64,000 nucleotides of DNA from an uncultured Acidimicrobiales bacterium (GCA_951813325.1 OX638350.1:1965954-2029953); one strand, 5' to 3'; positions 1-8,803 are shown, counted from the first letter of the stretch. Numbers and translations are program-made. The notes: a model not told the origin generated them from the letters alone.

Positions 1-195
1 CGAAGCGGAGGACCACAGGTCGCTGCCGTCGCACACCAGCGCATTTCGGCCCGATTCGGCCGGTCGCGACTCGGTCCACCACATCCGGCCGTTCTGGCTC
101 CACACGCCCACCGGCACAGCGGCGTCGGCCACCATTGATTGGGCCGAAATGGGCGACGGCCAGCTGCCGTAGGGCAGGGTTGTCGGCTCAGTCAC
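1..195 (-). CDS. S9-family peptidase (prolyl oligopeptidase-like), N-terminal fragment
   Basis: Only the first 65 codons are inside the window; the gene runs off the left edge. It starts at a GTG (193-195) that overlaps the aminotransferase stop in a GTGA arrangement, so the two are probably translationally coupled. The N-terminus contains [13 protein letters not shown] followed by a stretch ending [15 protein letters not shown]. This is the usual opening of actinobacterial S9 dipeptidyl aminopeptidase/acylaminoacyl peptidases, where it forms the first blade of the beta-propeller (family knowledge). The catalytic alpha/beta-hydrolase domain lies outside the window, so activity cannot be judged. 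Confidence 0.72.
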   Translation of the reverse strand, partial: MTEPTTLPYGSWPSPISAQSMVADAAVPVGVWSQNGRMWWTESRPAESGRNALVCDGSDLWSSAS

Positions 196-1373
196 TGCAA
201 CAGGTCAGCGATGCGGCCGATGCCCTCGCCCAAATCGTCGTCTCCGAGGGCAAACGACAGCCGGGCATAGCCGGGACCGGCGAAGGCCTCGCCGGGGACA
301 ATGGCCACTTGCGCCTCATCCAGAATCCATCCGGCCAACTCGGCGGTTGTGTCGGGAATGCCGGGGCGCCCCAGCACACCCTCAAATGAAGGAAACGCGT
401 AGAACGCCCCCTGGGGCTCCATGCAGCTCACCCCGTCGATCCCGTTCAGCATCTTGTGCATGGCTCGTCGTCGCCGGTCGAAGGCGGCCCGCATTTCGGC
501 CACCGCGTCCAAGGGACCGCTGACCGCGGCCAACGCGGCCCGCTGCGCCACGTTGGACACATTCGAGGTCTGGTGCGACTGGAGGCTCACCGCGGCGGAG
601 ACCGCATCAGGGGGGCCGATCAGCCAGCCCACCCGCCAGCCGGTCATGGCGTAGGTCTTGGCCACCCCGTTGAGCACCAGGCAGCGATCGGCCAATTCGG
701 GGATCACCACCGGGATGGAGCTGAACTCGTGGTCGTCGTAGGTCAGATGCTCGTAGATCTCGTCGGTGATCACCCACACGTCGTTGTCGGCGGCCCACCG
801 GCCGATAGCCTCCACCCGTTCCCGGGGGTAGACCGCGCCGGTGGGGTTGGACGGCGACACGAACACCAGCGCCTTGGTGCGATCGGTGCGGGCCGCTTCG
901 AGCTGCTCGACGGTCACCATGAACCCGTCATCGGCGGTGGTGGGCACTTCCACGCTGACCCCACCGGCCAGCGAGATGGCCTCGGGATATGTGGTCCAGT
1001 AGGGCGCGGGCAACAGCACCTCGTCGCCGGGGTCCAAAAGCACGGCGAAGCCGTTGTAGACCGCGTGCTTTCCCCCGTTGGTCACCACCACCTGCGACGG
1101 CTCCACCTCATAACCCGAATCCCGGAGGGTCTTGGCCGCGATGGCCTCTCTCAGCTCGGGCAGTCCCCCGGCTGGGGAGTAGCGGTGGTTGCGGGGGTCG
1201 TCCACGGCCGCTCGGGCCGCGTCCAAGATGGCCGCCGGGGTGGGAAAGTCGGGCTCGCCGGCCCCAAAGCTGATCACCGGCGCCCCTTGGGCCTTCAGGG
1301 CTTTGGCTTTGGCGTCCACCGCCAGGGTGGCCGAGGGGGCGATCGCCGAAATGCGCTGGGATATGCGAGCCAT
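192..1373 (-). CDS. aspC: PLP-dependent aspartate-type aminotransferase (class I/II)
   Basis: A 393-residue fold-type I aminotransferase, normal length for the bacterial aspartate aminotransferase Ib group. Visible landmarks are [12 protein letters not shown] near residue 35 (substrate-binding loop), the [10 protein letters not shown] segment near 173-182, ITDEIYEHL near 202, and the PLP lysine K239 in [11 protein letters not shown]. It would interconvert aspartate/2-oxoglutarate and oxaloacetate/glutamate in the cytosol, though related enzymes accept other amino acids. Start is an ATG. It is divergent from serC, about 100 bp away, and overlaps the downstream peptidase start by 4 bp. Exact substrate preference is not resolvable from sequence. 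Confidence 0.9.
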   Translation of the reverse strand: MARISQRISAIAPSATLAVDAKAKALKAQGAPVISFGAGEPDFPTPAAILDAARAAVDDPRNHRYSPAGGLPELREAIAAKTLRDSGYEVEPSQVVVTNGGKHAVYNGFAVLLDPGDEVLLPAPYWTTYPEAISLAGGVSVEVPTTADDGFMVTVEQLEAARTDRTKALVFVSPSNPTGAVYPRERVEAIGRWAADNDVWVITDEIYEHLTYDDHEFSSIPVVIPELADRCLVLNGVAKTYAMTGWRVGWLIGPPDAVSAAVSLQSHQTSNVSNVAQRAALAAVSGPLDAVAEMRAAFDRRRRAMHKMLNGIDGVSCMEPQGAFYAFPSFEGVLGRPGIPDTTAELAGWILDEAQVAIVPGEAFAGPGYARLSFALGDDDLGEGIGRIADLLQ

Positions 1374-1472
1374 GAGCGCAGCTTTTCACACCGCCACCGG
1401 GGAGTGGATGATCAATTTGCGCAACGGCGAACAACGCCGAATGGGAGCCCAGCATCGGTATCGTGGGGCCTC

Positions 1473-2600
1473 GTGAGCAGTGTTGCCCAAACCCCCACAA
1501 TCTCCATCCCCCCCGACCTGCTGCCCGAAGACGGCCGCTTCGGCAGCGGGCCGTCGCGGGTGCGCCCGGATGCGGCCGCTGCCCTGACCGCAGCTGCCGG
1601 CAACTTCCTCGGCACCAGCCATCGCAAGTCCACGGTGAAAGACGTAGTCCACCGGCTCCGGGCCGGGGTGGCCGAGTTGTTCTCTTTGCCCGACGGCTAC
1701 GAGGTGGTGCTGGGCAACGGGGGAACCACCGGGTTCTGGGACGCCGCCGTCTTCAACCTGATCGAGAGCCGCAGCCAGCATTTGAGCTTTGGGGCGTTCT
1801 CCTCCAAGTTCGCCGCCGGAGTGGCTGACACCCCCCACTTGGAGGCCCCGGTGGTCATCAGCTCCGAACCCGGCACCCATCCCGAGGCGGTGGCCGACCC
1901 ATCGGTGGATGCCTATGCCCTGACCCACAATGAGACCTCCACCGGGGTTTCGATGGAGTTGCACCGCCCGAGCGAGGAGGGCCTCGTGCTGGTGGACGCC
2001 ACCTCGGCCGCCGGCGGGCTGCGCTTCGACCCCGCCGAGACCGACGTGTACTACTTCGCCCCCCAGAAGTGCCTGGCTGCCGACGGCGGGCTATGGCTGG
2101 CCTGCTGCTCCCCCGCCGCAGTGGAGAGGATAGAACGCATTGCCGCCTCCGACCGCTGGATCCCCCCGTTCCTCAACTTGAGCATCGCGATCAACAGCTC
2201 CCGCAAGGATGAGACCTACAACACCCCGGCGCTGGCCACCGTGTTCTTGGCCGTTCACCAGGTGGAGTGGATCAATGGCAACGGCGGACTGGAGTGGGCT
2301 GCCACCCGCTGCGACCAGTCGGCCGACGCCATCTACTCCTGGGCCGAGAGCCGGGATTTCACCACTCCGTTCGTGTCCGACACCGCCGTTCGTAGTCACG
2401 TGGTGGCCACCATCGACTTCGACGGCGTGTCGGCCGACGAGGTAGCCGCGGTGCTGAGAGCCAACAGCGTGGTCGACGTGGAGTCGTACCGGGCGCTGGG
2501 CCGCAACCAACTCCGGGTGGCCCTGTTCCCCGCCATTCCCCCTTCCGACATCGCCGCGCTATGCGGCTGCGTCGACTATGTGGTGGAGCATTTGCAGTGA
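1473..2600 (+). CDS. serC: Phosphoserine aminotransferase
   Basis: Converts 3-phosphohydroxypyruvate plus glutamate to 3-phosphoserine in serine biosynthesis. A GTG start at 1473 gives 375 residues, the size of the actinobacterial SerC branch. The long upstream open frame (from about 456) is only the shadow of the divergent aminotransferase and is excluded. Landmarks: FGSGPSRVRPDA near residues 23-35, LGTSHRKS near 46-53, GNGGTTGFWD near 81-90, VDATSAAGG near 174-182 and the PLP lysine K199 in YYFAPQKC. The stop overlaps the YqgE start as TGATG, suggesting coupling. Confidence 0.92.
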   Translation: MSSVAQTPTISIPPDLLPEDGRFGSGPSRVRPDAAAALTAAAGNFLGTSHRKSTVKDVVHRLRAGVAELFSLPDGYEVVLGNGGTTGFWDAAVFNLIESRSQHLSFGAFSSKFAAGVADTPHLEAPVVISSEPGTHPEAVADPSVDAYALTHNETSTGVSMELHRPSEEGLVLVDATSAAGGLRFDPAETDVYYFAPQKCLAADGGLWLACCSPAAVERIERIAASDRWIPPFLNLSIAINSSRKDETYNTPALATVFLAVHQVEWINGNGGLEWAATRCDQSADAIYSWAESRDFTTPFVSDTAVRSHVVATIDFDGVSADEVAAVLRANSVVDVESYRALGRNQLRVALFPAIPPSDIAALCGCVDYVVEHLQ

Positions 2601-3160
2601 TGGGTTCAGGGGCTGACACCACCGGAAAGCTCTTGGTGGCCACCCCGCTCATCGGCGACGGGAACTTTGAGCGCACTGTGGTGCTGATGCTGGCCCATCA
2701 AGAAGAGGGAGCGGCCGGCGTGGTACTTAACCGCCCTTCGGGACTGCTGGTGAGAGACGCCCTTCCCCAATGGGCACCGCATCTGGCCCAACCGCCCACC
2801 ATGTTCATCGGCGGGCCGGTTTCCAATGAGTCGGTGGTGGCCTTGGCCCGAGTACGCAATCATCCTGAAGATGACTGGTGGGCGCCGGTGATCGGCCTAG
2901 TGGGAACCCTCGACCTGGAAACCGAGGTCGACAAGGTGGCCGATGTGGTGGACGGCATCCGCCTGTTCGCCGGCTATGCCGGCTGGTCGCCCGGACAGCT
3001 CGAGGGCGAGATCGAATCCGGCGCCTGGTTCGTGGTCGACGCCAACCCCGACGACCTCCTCGCCGAAGACCCCGGCGAACTCTGGGCCGACGTCCTCGCC
3101 CGCCAGCCCTCCCCCATCTCCTGGTTCACCCACTACCCCACCCACCCCAGCCACAACTGA
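2600..3160 (+). CDS. yqgE: YqgE/AlgH family protein (UPF0301)
   Basis: A 186-residue protein with the hallmark N-terminus GKLLVATPLIGDGNFER and the following VLNRPSGLLVRDALP and MFIGGPVSNESV motifs that define the YqgE/AlgH family. The biochemical role is not established; in pseudomonads AlgH affects alginate expression. I chose the ATG at 2600, inside the serC stop (TGATG), over an upstream in-frame ATG at 2561 because the latter adds a non-conserved stretch inside serC. No catalytic residues can be assigned. Confidence 0.88.
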   Translation: MGSGADTTGKLLVATPLIGDGNFERTVVLMLAHQEEGAAGVVLNRPSGLLVRDALPQWAPHLAQPPTMFIGGPVSNESVVALARVRNHPEDDWWAPVIGLVGTLDLETEVDKVADVVDGIRLFAGYAGWSPGQLEGEIESGAWFVVDANPDDLLAEDPGELWADVLARQPSPISWFTHYPTHPSHN

Positions 3161-3200
3161 GGCCTATCAACTGGCCATCTCAACTTCAGCCCTCTGCTCG

Positions 3201-3239
3201 ATTGGTCACAAATGCATGTTGTTACATGAAATTACCAAT
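3201..3239. promoter_or_regulatory. Nested inverted repeats upstream of hicB (candidate operator)
   Basis: Outer arms ATTGGT (3201-3206) and ACCAAT (3234-3239) enclose an inner CATGT-TGTT-ACATG hairpin (3215-3228) in an AT-rich patch ending about 17 bp before the HicB start. HicB antitoxins commonly autoregulate by binding palindromes at their promoter, so this is a plausible operator; binding is inference. Confidence 0.45.
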
Positions 3240-3255
3240 AGTAGGATGAGCGCAT

Positions 3256-3585
3256 ATGACCCAGAAGCCTGACCCTGTTCACGCTTTCCCCACAAGGGCA
3301 CCAGCGCTGTCGACAAGTGTCCCGGCTACCCCCACAGTCGATGAAGAACTCGTTCGCCAATGGATCGCCGCGGCGATTTCGTGCGCGGTGATTCGCGACA
3401 TACAAGAAGATGAAGGCACTGAAGCCACGGTGCAAGGCATTCAGGGCGCTTTGGGCTACGGATATTCGCACGAGGAAGCCCTGCAAAGCTTGGAATCGGC
3501 GTTGTTCGACTGGGTCTCAATCAAGCTGAGCAAGTCCGACAAGGACATACCTCAAATGGGTGGAATTGAACTCATCCAGTCCTAA
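3256..3585 (+). CDS. hicB: HicB-like antitoxin
   Basis: A 109-residue protein. Its C-terminal half reads YSHEEALQSLESALFDWV followed by a segment ending DIPQMGGIEL. This matches the partial RNase H-like fold and GETREEAL...I-Pxx--I pattern of HicB antitoxins. The proline-rich N-terminal 30 residues are not typical of the family. An RBS-like AGGATGAG lies about 8 bp before the ATG. The TAA stop overlaps the ATG of the HicA-like gene (TAATG), so the pair is one unit, in the antitoxin-first order seen in a subset of hic loci. Expected role: neutralise the HicA RNase and repress the promoter. Confidence 0.7.
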   Translation: MTQKPDPVHAFPTRAPALSTSVPATPTVDEELVRQWIAAAISCAVIRDIQEDEGTEATVQGIQGALGYGYSHEEALQSLESALFDWVSIKLSKSDKDIPQMGGIELIQS

Positions 3586-4397
3586 TGGCTCAGCGACTGA
3601 CTCCGATTAGTCGAGTTAAGTTAATTCAGCGGTTCAAGAAACTTGGTTGGGAAGGGCCGTTCAAGGGGTCCAAACACGACACGATGTACAAGGACGGCGT
3701 GGCCATCACGATCCCCAACAATCATCGTTCCGAAGAAATCAGCGTAGGGCTGCTTCGAACAATTCTGAACCTGCTGGGGTCTCAAGAGAAGATTGGTTCC
3801 AAGCGCGATAGTGGTGCATCGCATACGGCCTCGTATGGCAATTACTCCAACCTCGTGCGGAGGTCGTCGGCTAGGCGGGTGATCTCGGGGGATGGGTTGA
3901 GGGTGTCGAGGTGGTCGAGATCGCTGCGGGCTTGGTCGGTTTGGCCGAGGCCTCTGGAGAGCCAGGCTCTCCAGAGGCGGGCTTCGGGGTGGTTGGGGGC
4001 GACCTCCACTGCTTGGTTGATGCGCCCGGCGCCTTCGGCTGTCTGGTCGTCGAGGCCGGTTTGGATGAGCATCACCCCGCTGAAGGTCAGGGCTCCAGGA
4101 TGGTCTGGTTGGTCAGTCAAGACCGCCTGGTACACCCTCAGCGCCAAGGCGGGGTCGCCCTGGTCAGGAGTGGTCGGATCCCACAGGGCGCGGGCCGCGG
4201 CCACTGCGTCATCGGCGGCAAGTCCAAGGTCGGCCAGCGTCTCAAATTGCTCTTGGGCCTGCAACACAATCTGGCAGAGGGCGATGTTGGTCCTCAGACC
4301 CTGGGTTTCCACTAGCTGGGAGATGAACTCGGGGGGATTGGTGGCGTCAAAGGCGGCCAGCTCCCCCGCCGCCCCAAAGCAGTCGCCGGTGCGATAG
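3585..4397 (+). CDS. hicA: HicA-like mRNA interferase toxin, abnormal 3' read-through frame
   Basis: Residues 1-70 form a standard HicA double-stranded-RNA-binding-like domain: TPISRVKLIQRFKKLGWEG, then GSKHDTMYKDG carrying the catalytic-type histidine, then VAITIPNN and LLRTILNLLG. HicA toxins cleave mRNA and usually end here, at 60-90 residues. In this sequence no in-frame stop follows. The frame continues to 4397, of which 3842-4397 is antisense to the ccmI-like gene. Either the toxin has lost its stop by a 3' deletion or frameshift, or it really carries a roughly 200-residue tail. I trust only 3585 to about 3800 as the conserved toxin. The stretch is less GC-rich than its neighbours, consistent with acquired DNA. 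Confidence 0.55.
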   Translation: MAQRLTPISRVKLIQRFKKLGWEGPFKGSKHDTMYKDGVAITIPNNHRSEEISVGLLRTILNLLGSQEKIGSKRDSGASHTASYGNYSNLVRRSSARRVISGDGLRVSRWSRSLRAWSVWPRPLESQALQRRASGWLGATSTAWLMRPAPSAVWSSRPVWMSITPLKVRAPGWSGWSVKTAWYTLSAKAGSPWSGVVGSHRARAAATASSAASPRSASVSNCSWACNTIWQRAMLVLRPWVSTSWEMNSGGLVASKAASSPAAPKQSPVR

Positions 4398-4948
4398 AGC
4401 AAGATGGCCCGAAACGCCCGGGCATCGGGATAGTCGGGGGCGGTCGCCACCGCGTCGGCCAGCACATCGGCAGCCTCTGCCTCTTGGCCCTCCAATGCGA
4501 GCAGCCAGCCCTTGTAGGCCAGCGCAGTGGGGTTCGACGGCGACCGCTCCAACACCCGGTCGTAAATGGCAATGGCCCCGGCAATGTCGCCGGACGCGGC
4601 CGACTCCTCCGCGTTTCTGAGCAGTCCGGGCACGCTCGTCACCGCGTCGTTGCCGGTGATGGTGTCACCCGAATGGCGCGACCCCACCGCTCGGCCCAGC
4701 AACACTCCGGCCACAATCCCAACCACTACCAAGCCAACCACCACCGCGATCAGCTTCCCTCGCCCCCGGCCATTTGGCTGCTCAGGCTCCTCCTGATCTC
4801 CCCGAAGCGCATCTGCCGCCTTGCGGGTGTAGCTCCGGCTCAGAACCTGATGATCCTCCGGCTCCAAGTCACCCGCCGCCAACTCCTCATCAAGGTCATC
4901 CAACGACTCCAACCAGAAATCCCGCTCACCATCCTGAGGATCACTCAC
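3842..4948 (-). CDS. ccmI: CcmI-like membrane-anchored TPR protein of cytochrome c maturation
   Basis: A 368-residue protein. It has an acidic cytoplasmic N-terminus containing DDLDEELAAGDLEPEDHQVL, one membrane helix near residues 65-88, and a C-terminal series of tetratricopeptide repeats from about residue 110, for example AIYDRVLERSPSNPTALAYK. CcmI/CycH proteins chaperone apocytochrome c to the CcmF/H haem ligation machinery. Position as the last gene of the ccm run, overlapping ccmH by 8 bp (4941-4948), supports the call. The N-terminal segment resembles the zone between the two parts of canonical CcmI, but the first membrane helix of proteobacterial CcmI is missing, so it may be a lineage-specific version. 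It converges on hicA. Confidence 0.75.
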   Translation of the reverse strand: MSDPQDGERDFWLESLDDLDEELAAGDLEPEDHQVLSRSYTRKAADALRGDQEEPEQPNGRGRGKLIAVVVGLVVVGIVAGVLLGRAVGSRHSGDTITGNDAVTSVPGLLRNAEESAASGDIAGAIAIYDRVLERSPSNPTALAYKGWLLALEGQEAEAADVLADAVATAPDYPDARAFRAILLYRTGDCFGAAGELAAFDATNPPEFISQLVETQGLRTNIALCQIVLQAQEQFETLADLGLAADDAVAAARALWDPTTPDQGDPALALRVYQAVLTDQPDHPGALTFSGVMLIQTGLDDQTAEGAGRINQAVEVAPNHPEARLWRAWLSRGLGQTDQARSDLDHLDTLNPSPEITRLADDLRTRLE

Positions 4949-5534
4949 CCTCCTCTCCCTCCATCACAGCCTCGGGGTCCTCAACTTGGGATGGTGCATC
5001 GAGGTTGCCGGAGTGGGGGGTGGCTGGGGCGGGGGGAGCCCCAGACAGGACCCGCCGCTCTCGCAACCGAACGCGCTCCGATGCAACCATTTCTCGATCA
5101 GCTTCGCTTAGCTCCTCACCATCAAACGAAGCCCGCCGCCACCGGCTCAGCGTCACCGCCAGCAGTCCGACCCCGACTACCAACCCCACCACTGGAATGA
5201 CCCAAACCAATCCACTTACCCCCGACCGCGATGGCGTCAAGACCACCCAGTCCCCGTACCTCTCGGCGAACCTGGCTCGGATGTCATCGTCGCTGTGTCC
5301 GGCCACCACAAGCCGGCCGATCTCGGCTCGAATCTCCCGGGCGATGGCCACGTCCGACTCCACCACTGACTGTCCGACGCACTGAGGACAGGCGATGGTG
5401 GCGCCAATGTCATGGGCCCGCTCGGCGTTGGTACGGTCGTCGCGACCGTCCACCACTCCGAACACCAACATGGTGGCGGCGGCCACGCCGACCAGCAACC
5501 ACGACAGGACCACCTTGCGGCGACGGGAGATCAC
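4941..5534 (-). CDS. ccmH: Cytochrome c biogenesis thioredox protein CcmH
   Basis: A 197-residue protein with an N-terminal membrane helix (about 8-28), then the CcmH/CycL/NrfF domain with the redox pair C49 and C52 in IACPQCVGQSVVES (canonical LRCxxCQxQ), DIAREIR-type helices (VAIAREIRAEIG) and the conserved segment RARFAERYGDWVVLTP. A second helix lies at about 108-130. CcmH reduces the apocytochrome CXXCH disulfide before haem attachment on the outer face of the membrane. The start overlaps the ccmG stop by 4 bp. Confidence 0.92.
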   Translation of the reverse strand: MISRRRKVVLSWLLVGVAAATMLVFGVVDGRDDRTNAERAHDIGATIACPQCVGQSVVESDVAIAREIRAEIGRLVVAGHSDDDIRARFAERYGDWVVLTPSRSGVSGLVWVIPVVGLVVGVGLLAVTLSRWRRASFDGEELSEADREMVASERVRLRERRVLSGAPPAPATPHSGNLDAPSQVEDPEAVMEGEEGE

Positions 5535-6118
5535 AAGGCGGCCCCCGCACGAACTAGCTGAGCCTCGAGCCCGGCCAGGGTGACGCCGCCGGTGAACTTG
5601 GACACCACCCGACCGAAGGGATCCACCAGGTAGGTCTCCGGCACGGCGGTCACCCCGAAGTCGATGGCGATCCGACCGGTGTTGGAAATAACCACGGGCC
5701 AGTCCCCGCCCCGCTCGGCGAAGAACCGGGAGATGACGCCCAGGTCATCCTGGAAGACCACGCTCACCAGCCGAATATTGGGGTCGCCGCGGTAGCGGTC
5801 GTGGAATGCCACCAACTCGGGATGCTCCACCACGCACTGCACGCACCAGGTGGAGAAGAAGTTGACCACCACCCAGCGACCCCGCTGGGCGGCCATGTCG
5901 AATTCGCCCCCATCCAGCGTCTCCCCGGCAAACTCAGGGGCGAAGTCGGGCACGGGCGGCCCTCTTCGGTCACGCTCAGACACGGCGAACACCACGATGA
6001 GGGCCACGGCCAATACACCGACTGCCAGCCCCACCCACCGAACCGTTCGCAACCGCGGGGGCCTTTCAGACTGATCGGAATCGACGGGCTGGTCGGCGGA
6101 CGGCGGCTGCTCAGGCAA
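5531..6118 (-). CDS. ccmG: Thiol:disulfide interchange protein CcmG/ResA-like
   Basis: A 195-residue membrane-anchored thioredoxin. It has a charged N-terminus, a membrane helix at about 29-46, then a thioredoxin fold with FFSTWCVQCVVEHPEL (active site W91-C-V-Q-C95) and the cis-proline region TAVPETYLVDPFGRV. It passes electrons to CcmH and apocytochrome c on the outside of the membrane. It overlaps the ccmF 3' end by 8 bp and ccmH by 4 bp, so the three are probably coupled in translation. Confidence 0.92.
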   Translation of the reverse strand: MPEQPPSADQPVDSDQSERPPRLRTVRWVGLAVGVLAVALIVVFAVSERDRRGPPVPDFAPEFAGETLDGGEFDMAAQRGRWVVVNFFSTWCVQCVVEHPELVAFHDRYRGDPNIRLVSVVFQDDLGVISRFFAERGGDWPVVISNTGRIAIDFGVTAVPETYLVDPFGRVVSKFTGGVTLAGLEAQLVRAGAAL

Positions 6119-8072
6119 CGGGCACCCCGCGTTCTCGAAGGGGAACTCCCGGCACCGGGGCCGACACCGGCATGGTGGGCGACCTCCGACGGCCGGGGAA
6201 TGCCGAGAACACCGCCCCCAGCAGCATGATTGCGCCGCCTATCCACAGCCACAGCGTCAGCGGCTGAACGGTCACCCGCACCCCGGCGGGGCCACCGGGC
6301 CCGTCGGGCAAGTCCAACACCGCCACCTGGATGTCCCGCACCGGCGACGACTTTGTGCCCGGCGTGCGCACCACTCCCCCGTTGGCGAACCGGCTCACCC
6401 CTGGCCGAACCACCGTGCCGTCCACCAGCACCACTGCCTCCGTTTTGACCTTGTTGTCGAACACCTTCTCCTGGGTGCCTAGAAAAACGATCTCGTGTCC
6501 GTTGACGTAGGCCGTCTCCCCTGGCGCGATTGTCAGCTCGCTCTGGTGCAGATAGCTGTTGCTGGCGGCCAGCGCCACCGCCACCACGACCACCCCGATG
6601 TGCACCACCATGCCCCCATTGGCCCGTCCCACCAGGCCCCACCACCCCTGCCGCCGAGCAGCTAACACCAACTGGCGCACCGCCGCGCCCCCCGCGAACC
6701 CGGCTAGACCGAACGCCAGCAACGGGGCCAGGTCCCGAGCCCCCACCAGCAGGGCGATCAGCAATCCGGCCACTGCCGCCCAGCCCGGCCACATCAGTCG
6801 CTCCGACAGCCTCTCGGCGGTGGTCTTTCGCCACGGCAGCACTGGGGCCACCGCCATCAAGAACAGCAACAGCAGGCCGACCGGCATCGTCATTCGGTCA
6901 AAAAATGGGGTGCCCACGCTGATCCGATCGCCGTTTAGCGCTTCCACGATCAGCGGAAACACCGTCCCCAAAAGCACCACGAAGGCGAACACCCCAAACA
7001 GCAGGTTGTTGGCTAGAAACGAAGCCTCCCGCGACAACGCCGAGTCAATCTGCCCAGGCGAGCGCAACCGGTCGCCCCGCCAGGCGATGAGCCCCACAGT
7101 GACCACCACAATCAAAGCGAAGAACACCAGCAACGCAGGACCCACTGCATCAGCGGAAAACGCGTGAACCGAGTCCACCAACCCAGAGCGGGTCAAGAAC
7201 GTCCCCAAAATGGTCAAGGCGAACGTGGCGCATACCAGCGACAGGTTCCATACCCGCAGCATCCCCCGGCGCTCCTGAACCATCACCGAGTGCAGAAAGG
7301 CGGTACCGGTCAGCCACGGCAGCAGCGAGGCGTTCTCCACCGGGTCCCATCCCCAATAGCCGCCCCAGCCCAGAACGTCCCACGACCACCACGCCCCCAA
7401 GATGATCCCGGCGGTTAGGAAGGCCCAGGCAAACAGGGTCCACCGGCGGGTCTCCACCAGCCAGCCCTCTCCCAAACGACCGGTGGCCAGCGCCGCTATG
7501 GCGAAGGAGAAGGGCACGGTGAAGCCCACATAGCCCAGGTACAGCATCGGGGGGTGCACCGCCATCAGCCAGTGGTTCTGCAACAGCGGATTGGGCCCGG
7601 GACCGTCGTAGCCCGGCGGGACGTCCACCCGACGGAAGGGCTGGGCCAAGTCGAGTTTCGGCCAGTTGAACATCAGCACGAAGAAGAACAGGCACACGAT
7701 GAACAGCACGGCCATGGCCCATCCCACCAGCGGGTCGTCCAAGCGATGACGGAACTTGGTGACCACCAGCACCAGATACCCGGCCAGGATGAGGGCCCAC
7801 AGCAAAATGGAGCCCTCCAGCGCAGCCCACAGCGTGGCCACGTTGAACAGCGCGGGGGTGGCGTGACTGCCGTTCTCGGCCACATACGACACTGAGAAAT
7901 CCCGGGTGATGAGGGCCCGTTCCATGGCGAACACCGACAATGCGGCCCCGCCCAGCACCAGCCAGGCGCACAGCCGCACCCGGTCGATCCGGCGAGCGGC
8001 CACCATGAACACCCCGAGGGCAGCAGAAGCCATCGCCACCGAGATACCCAGAACCCCCAGGGTTATGTTCAC
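6111..8072 (-). CDS. ccmF: Cytochrome c haem lyase subunit CcmF
   Basis: A 653-residue polytopic protein, the normal CcmF size. The tryptophan-rich WWD haem-handling motif is visible (GAWWSWDVLGWGGYWGWDPV), as are the flanking ENASLLPWL and the histidine-bearing loops NHWLMAVHPPMLYLGYVG and TRSGLVDSVHAFS. CcmF with CcmH performs haem ligation to apocytochrome c and strips haem from holo-CcmE. It lies 37 bp downstream of ccmE. Confidence 0.96.
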   Translation of the reverse strand: MNITLGVLGISVAMASAALGVFMVAARRIDRVRLCAWLVLGGAALSVFAMERALITRDFSVSYVAENGSHATPALFNVATLWAALEGSILLWALILAGYLVLVVTKFRHRLDDPLVGWAMAVLFIVCLFFFVLMFNWPKLDLAQPFRRVDVPPGYDGPGPNPLLQNHWLMAVHPPMLYLGYVGFTVPFSFAIAALATGRLGEGWLVETRRWTLFAWAFLTAGIILGAWWSWDVLGWGGYWGWDPVENASLLPWLTGTAFLHSVMVQERRGMLRVWNLSLVCATFALTILGTFLTRSGLVDSVHAFSADAVGPALLVFFALIVVVTVGLIAWRGDRLRSPGQIDSALSREASFLANNLLFGVFAFVVLLGTVFPLIVEALNGDRISVGTPFFDRMTMPVGLLLLFLMAVAPVLPWRKTTAERLSERLMWPGWAAVAGLLIALLVGARDLAPLLAFGLAGFAGGAAVRQLVLAARRQGWWGLVGRANGGMVVHIGVVVVAVALAASNSYLHQSELTIAPGETAYVNGHEIVFLGTQEKVFDNKVKTEAVVLVDGTVVRPGVSRFANGGVVRTPGTKSSPVRDIQVAVLDLPDGPGGPAGVRVTVQPLTLWLWIGGAIMLLGAVFSAFPGRRRSPTMPVSAPVPGVPLRERGVPVA

Positions 8073-8109
8073 CGCCTCAGCTCATCTTTCGGGAGGCAGC
8101 CGCCGCTTG

Positions 8110-8664
8110 TCATTCGTATTGCCCGCGCTCTTCGGCGTCGTCGATGCGGTCTTGATTGTCCACCCGGTAGTCGTTGTCGTGCTTGACCAGCATCCGGTCG
8201 CTGGCGAAGTACCAGCCGTCGTTGGCCACACCGCCATAGGCGCTGCTTTGCACCCAGTGGCCGTCGATTACCACGGGCACCTCGGGCTGGAACTGGTCAG
8301 ACACCCCGCCGGTGTGGACCACGTCGGCCACCACCCCGTCGAGGGTCACCGAGAACGCCACCGCCGGGCGGCCGTCGTCCAGAGTCACGTCTTGGGGCGA
8401 CCCGCTCACCGGTGAGCCGATCATGCGGAAACGGTCGTCGCCCTGCTCCTCCCGGCGCTCCACCGCGTCGTCCACCTCGCGGAATACCAGCGTGGCGTCG
8501 GCCAGCACCTTCCACAGCACGAAACCGATCACCAGCAACACCGCGGCCACCAGCAGCACCGGAACCCACCGGCGGATGCCCTTCCGGGCGGGCCGGGGCG
8601 GCCTCGGGCTCAGATCCATGGCCTCTTCCGGGTCGACCAATTCCTCGGTCGGAGAGTCAGTCAT
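8110..8664 (-). CDS. ccmE: Haem chaperone CcmE
   Basis: A 184-residue protein with an N-terminal membrane helix (about 33-53) and an OB-fold beta-barrel. It ends in LVKHDNDYRVD, where H162 and Y166 form the HxxxY motif that binds haem covalently in CcmE; the usual form is HDENY. CcmE accepts haem from CcmC and delivers it to CcmF. The flexible C-terminus is short and acidic. The start lies inside the ccmD 3' end (8 bp overlap). Confidence 0.95.
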   Translation of the reverse strand: MTDSPTEELVDPEEAMDLSPRPPRPARKGIRRWVPVLLVAAVLLVIGFVLWKVLADATLVFREVDDAVERREEQGDDRFRMIGSPVSGSPQDVTLDDGRPAVAFSVTLDGVVADVVHTGGVSDQFQPEVPVVIDGHWVQSSAYGGVANDGWYFASDRMLVKHDNDYRVDNQDRIDDAEERGQYE

Positions 8665-8803
8665 CGGGCATCATCCAGCGGCGGCGGTTCTCGGGCACCC
8701 GACGGCTCAGCGATCGGCCCCGCATCAGCACCCACCCGGCATAGGCCACCACCGCGGCCACCGAGATGCTCCAACCGGCAACGAGATATCCCACATGAGT
8801 CAT
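8657..8803 (-). CDS. ccmD: Small membrane protein CcmD
   Basis: A short gene of 48 codons plus stop. It begins with ATG at 8803, overlapping the ccmC stop as ATGA, and ends TGA at 8657-8659, overlapping the ccmE start. The product has one hydrophobic helix, VGYLVAGWSISVAAVVAYAG, followed by the basic stretch RGRSLSRR. This is exactly the CcmD layout, whose job is to hold CcmE to the CcmABC transporter and help release holo-CcmE. Upstream AAAGGAGC is a good RBS. Position between ccmC and ccmE is the canonical one. Confidence 0.88.
   Translation of the reverse strand: MTHVGYLVAGWSISVAAVVAYAGWVLMRGRSLSRRVPENRRRWMMPDD

Noticed and set aside
456..1472. Long open extension upstream of the serC start
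   Set aside because: It is the antisense shadow of the aminotransferase; SerC-like sequence begins only after the GTG at 1473.
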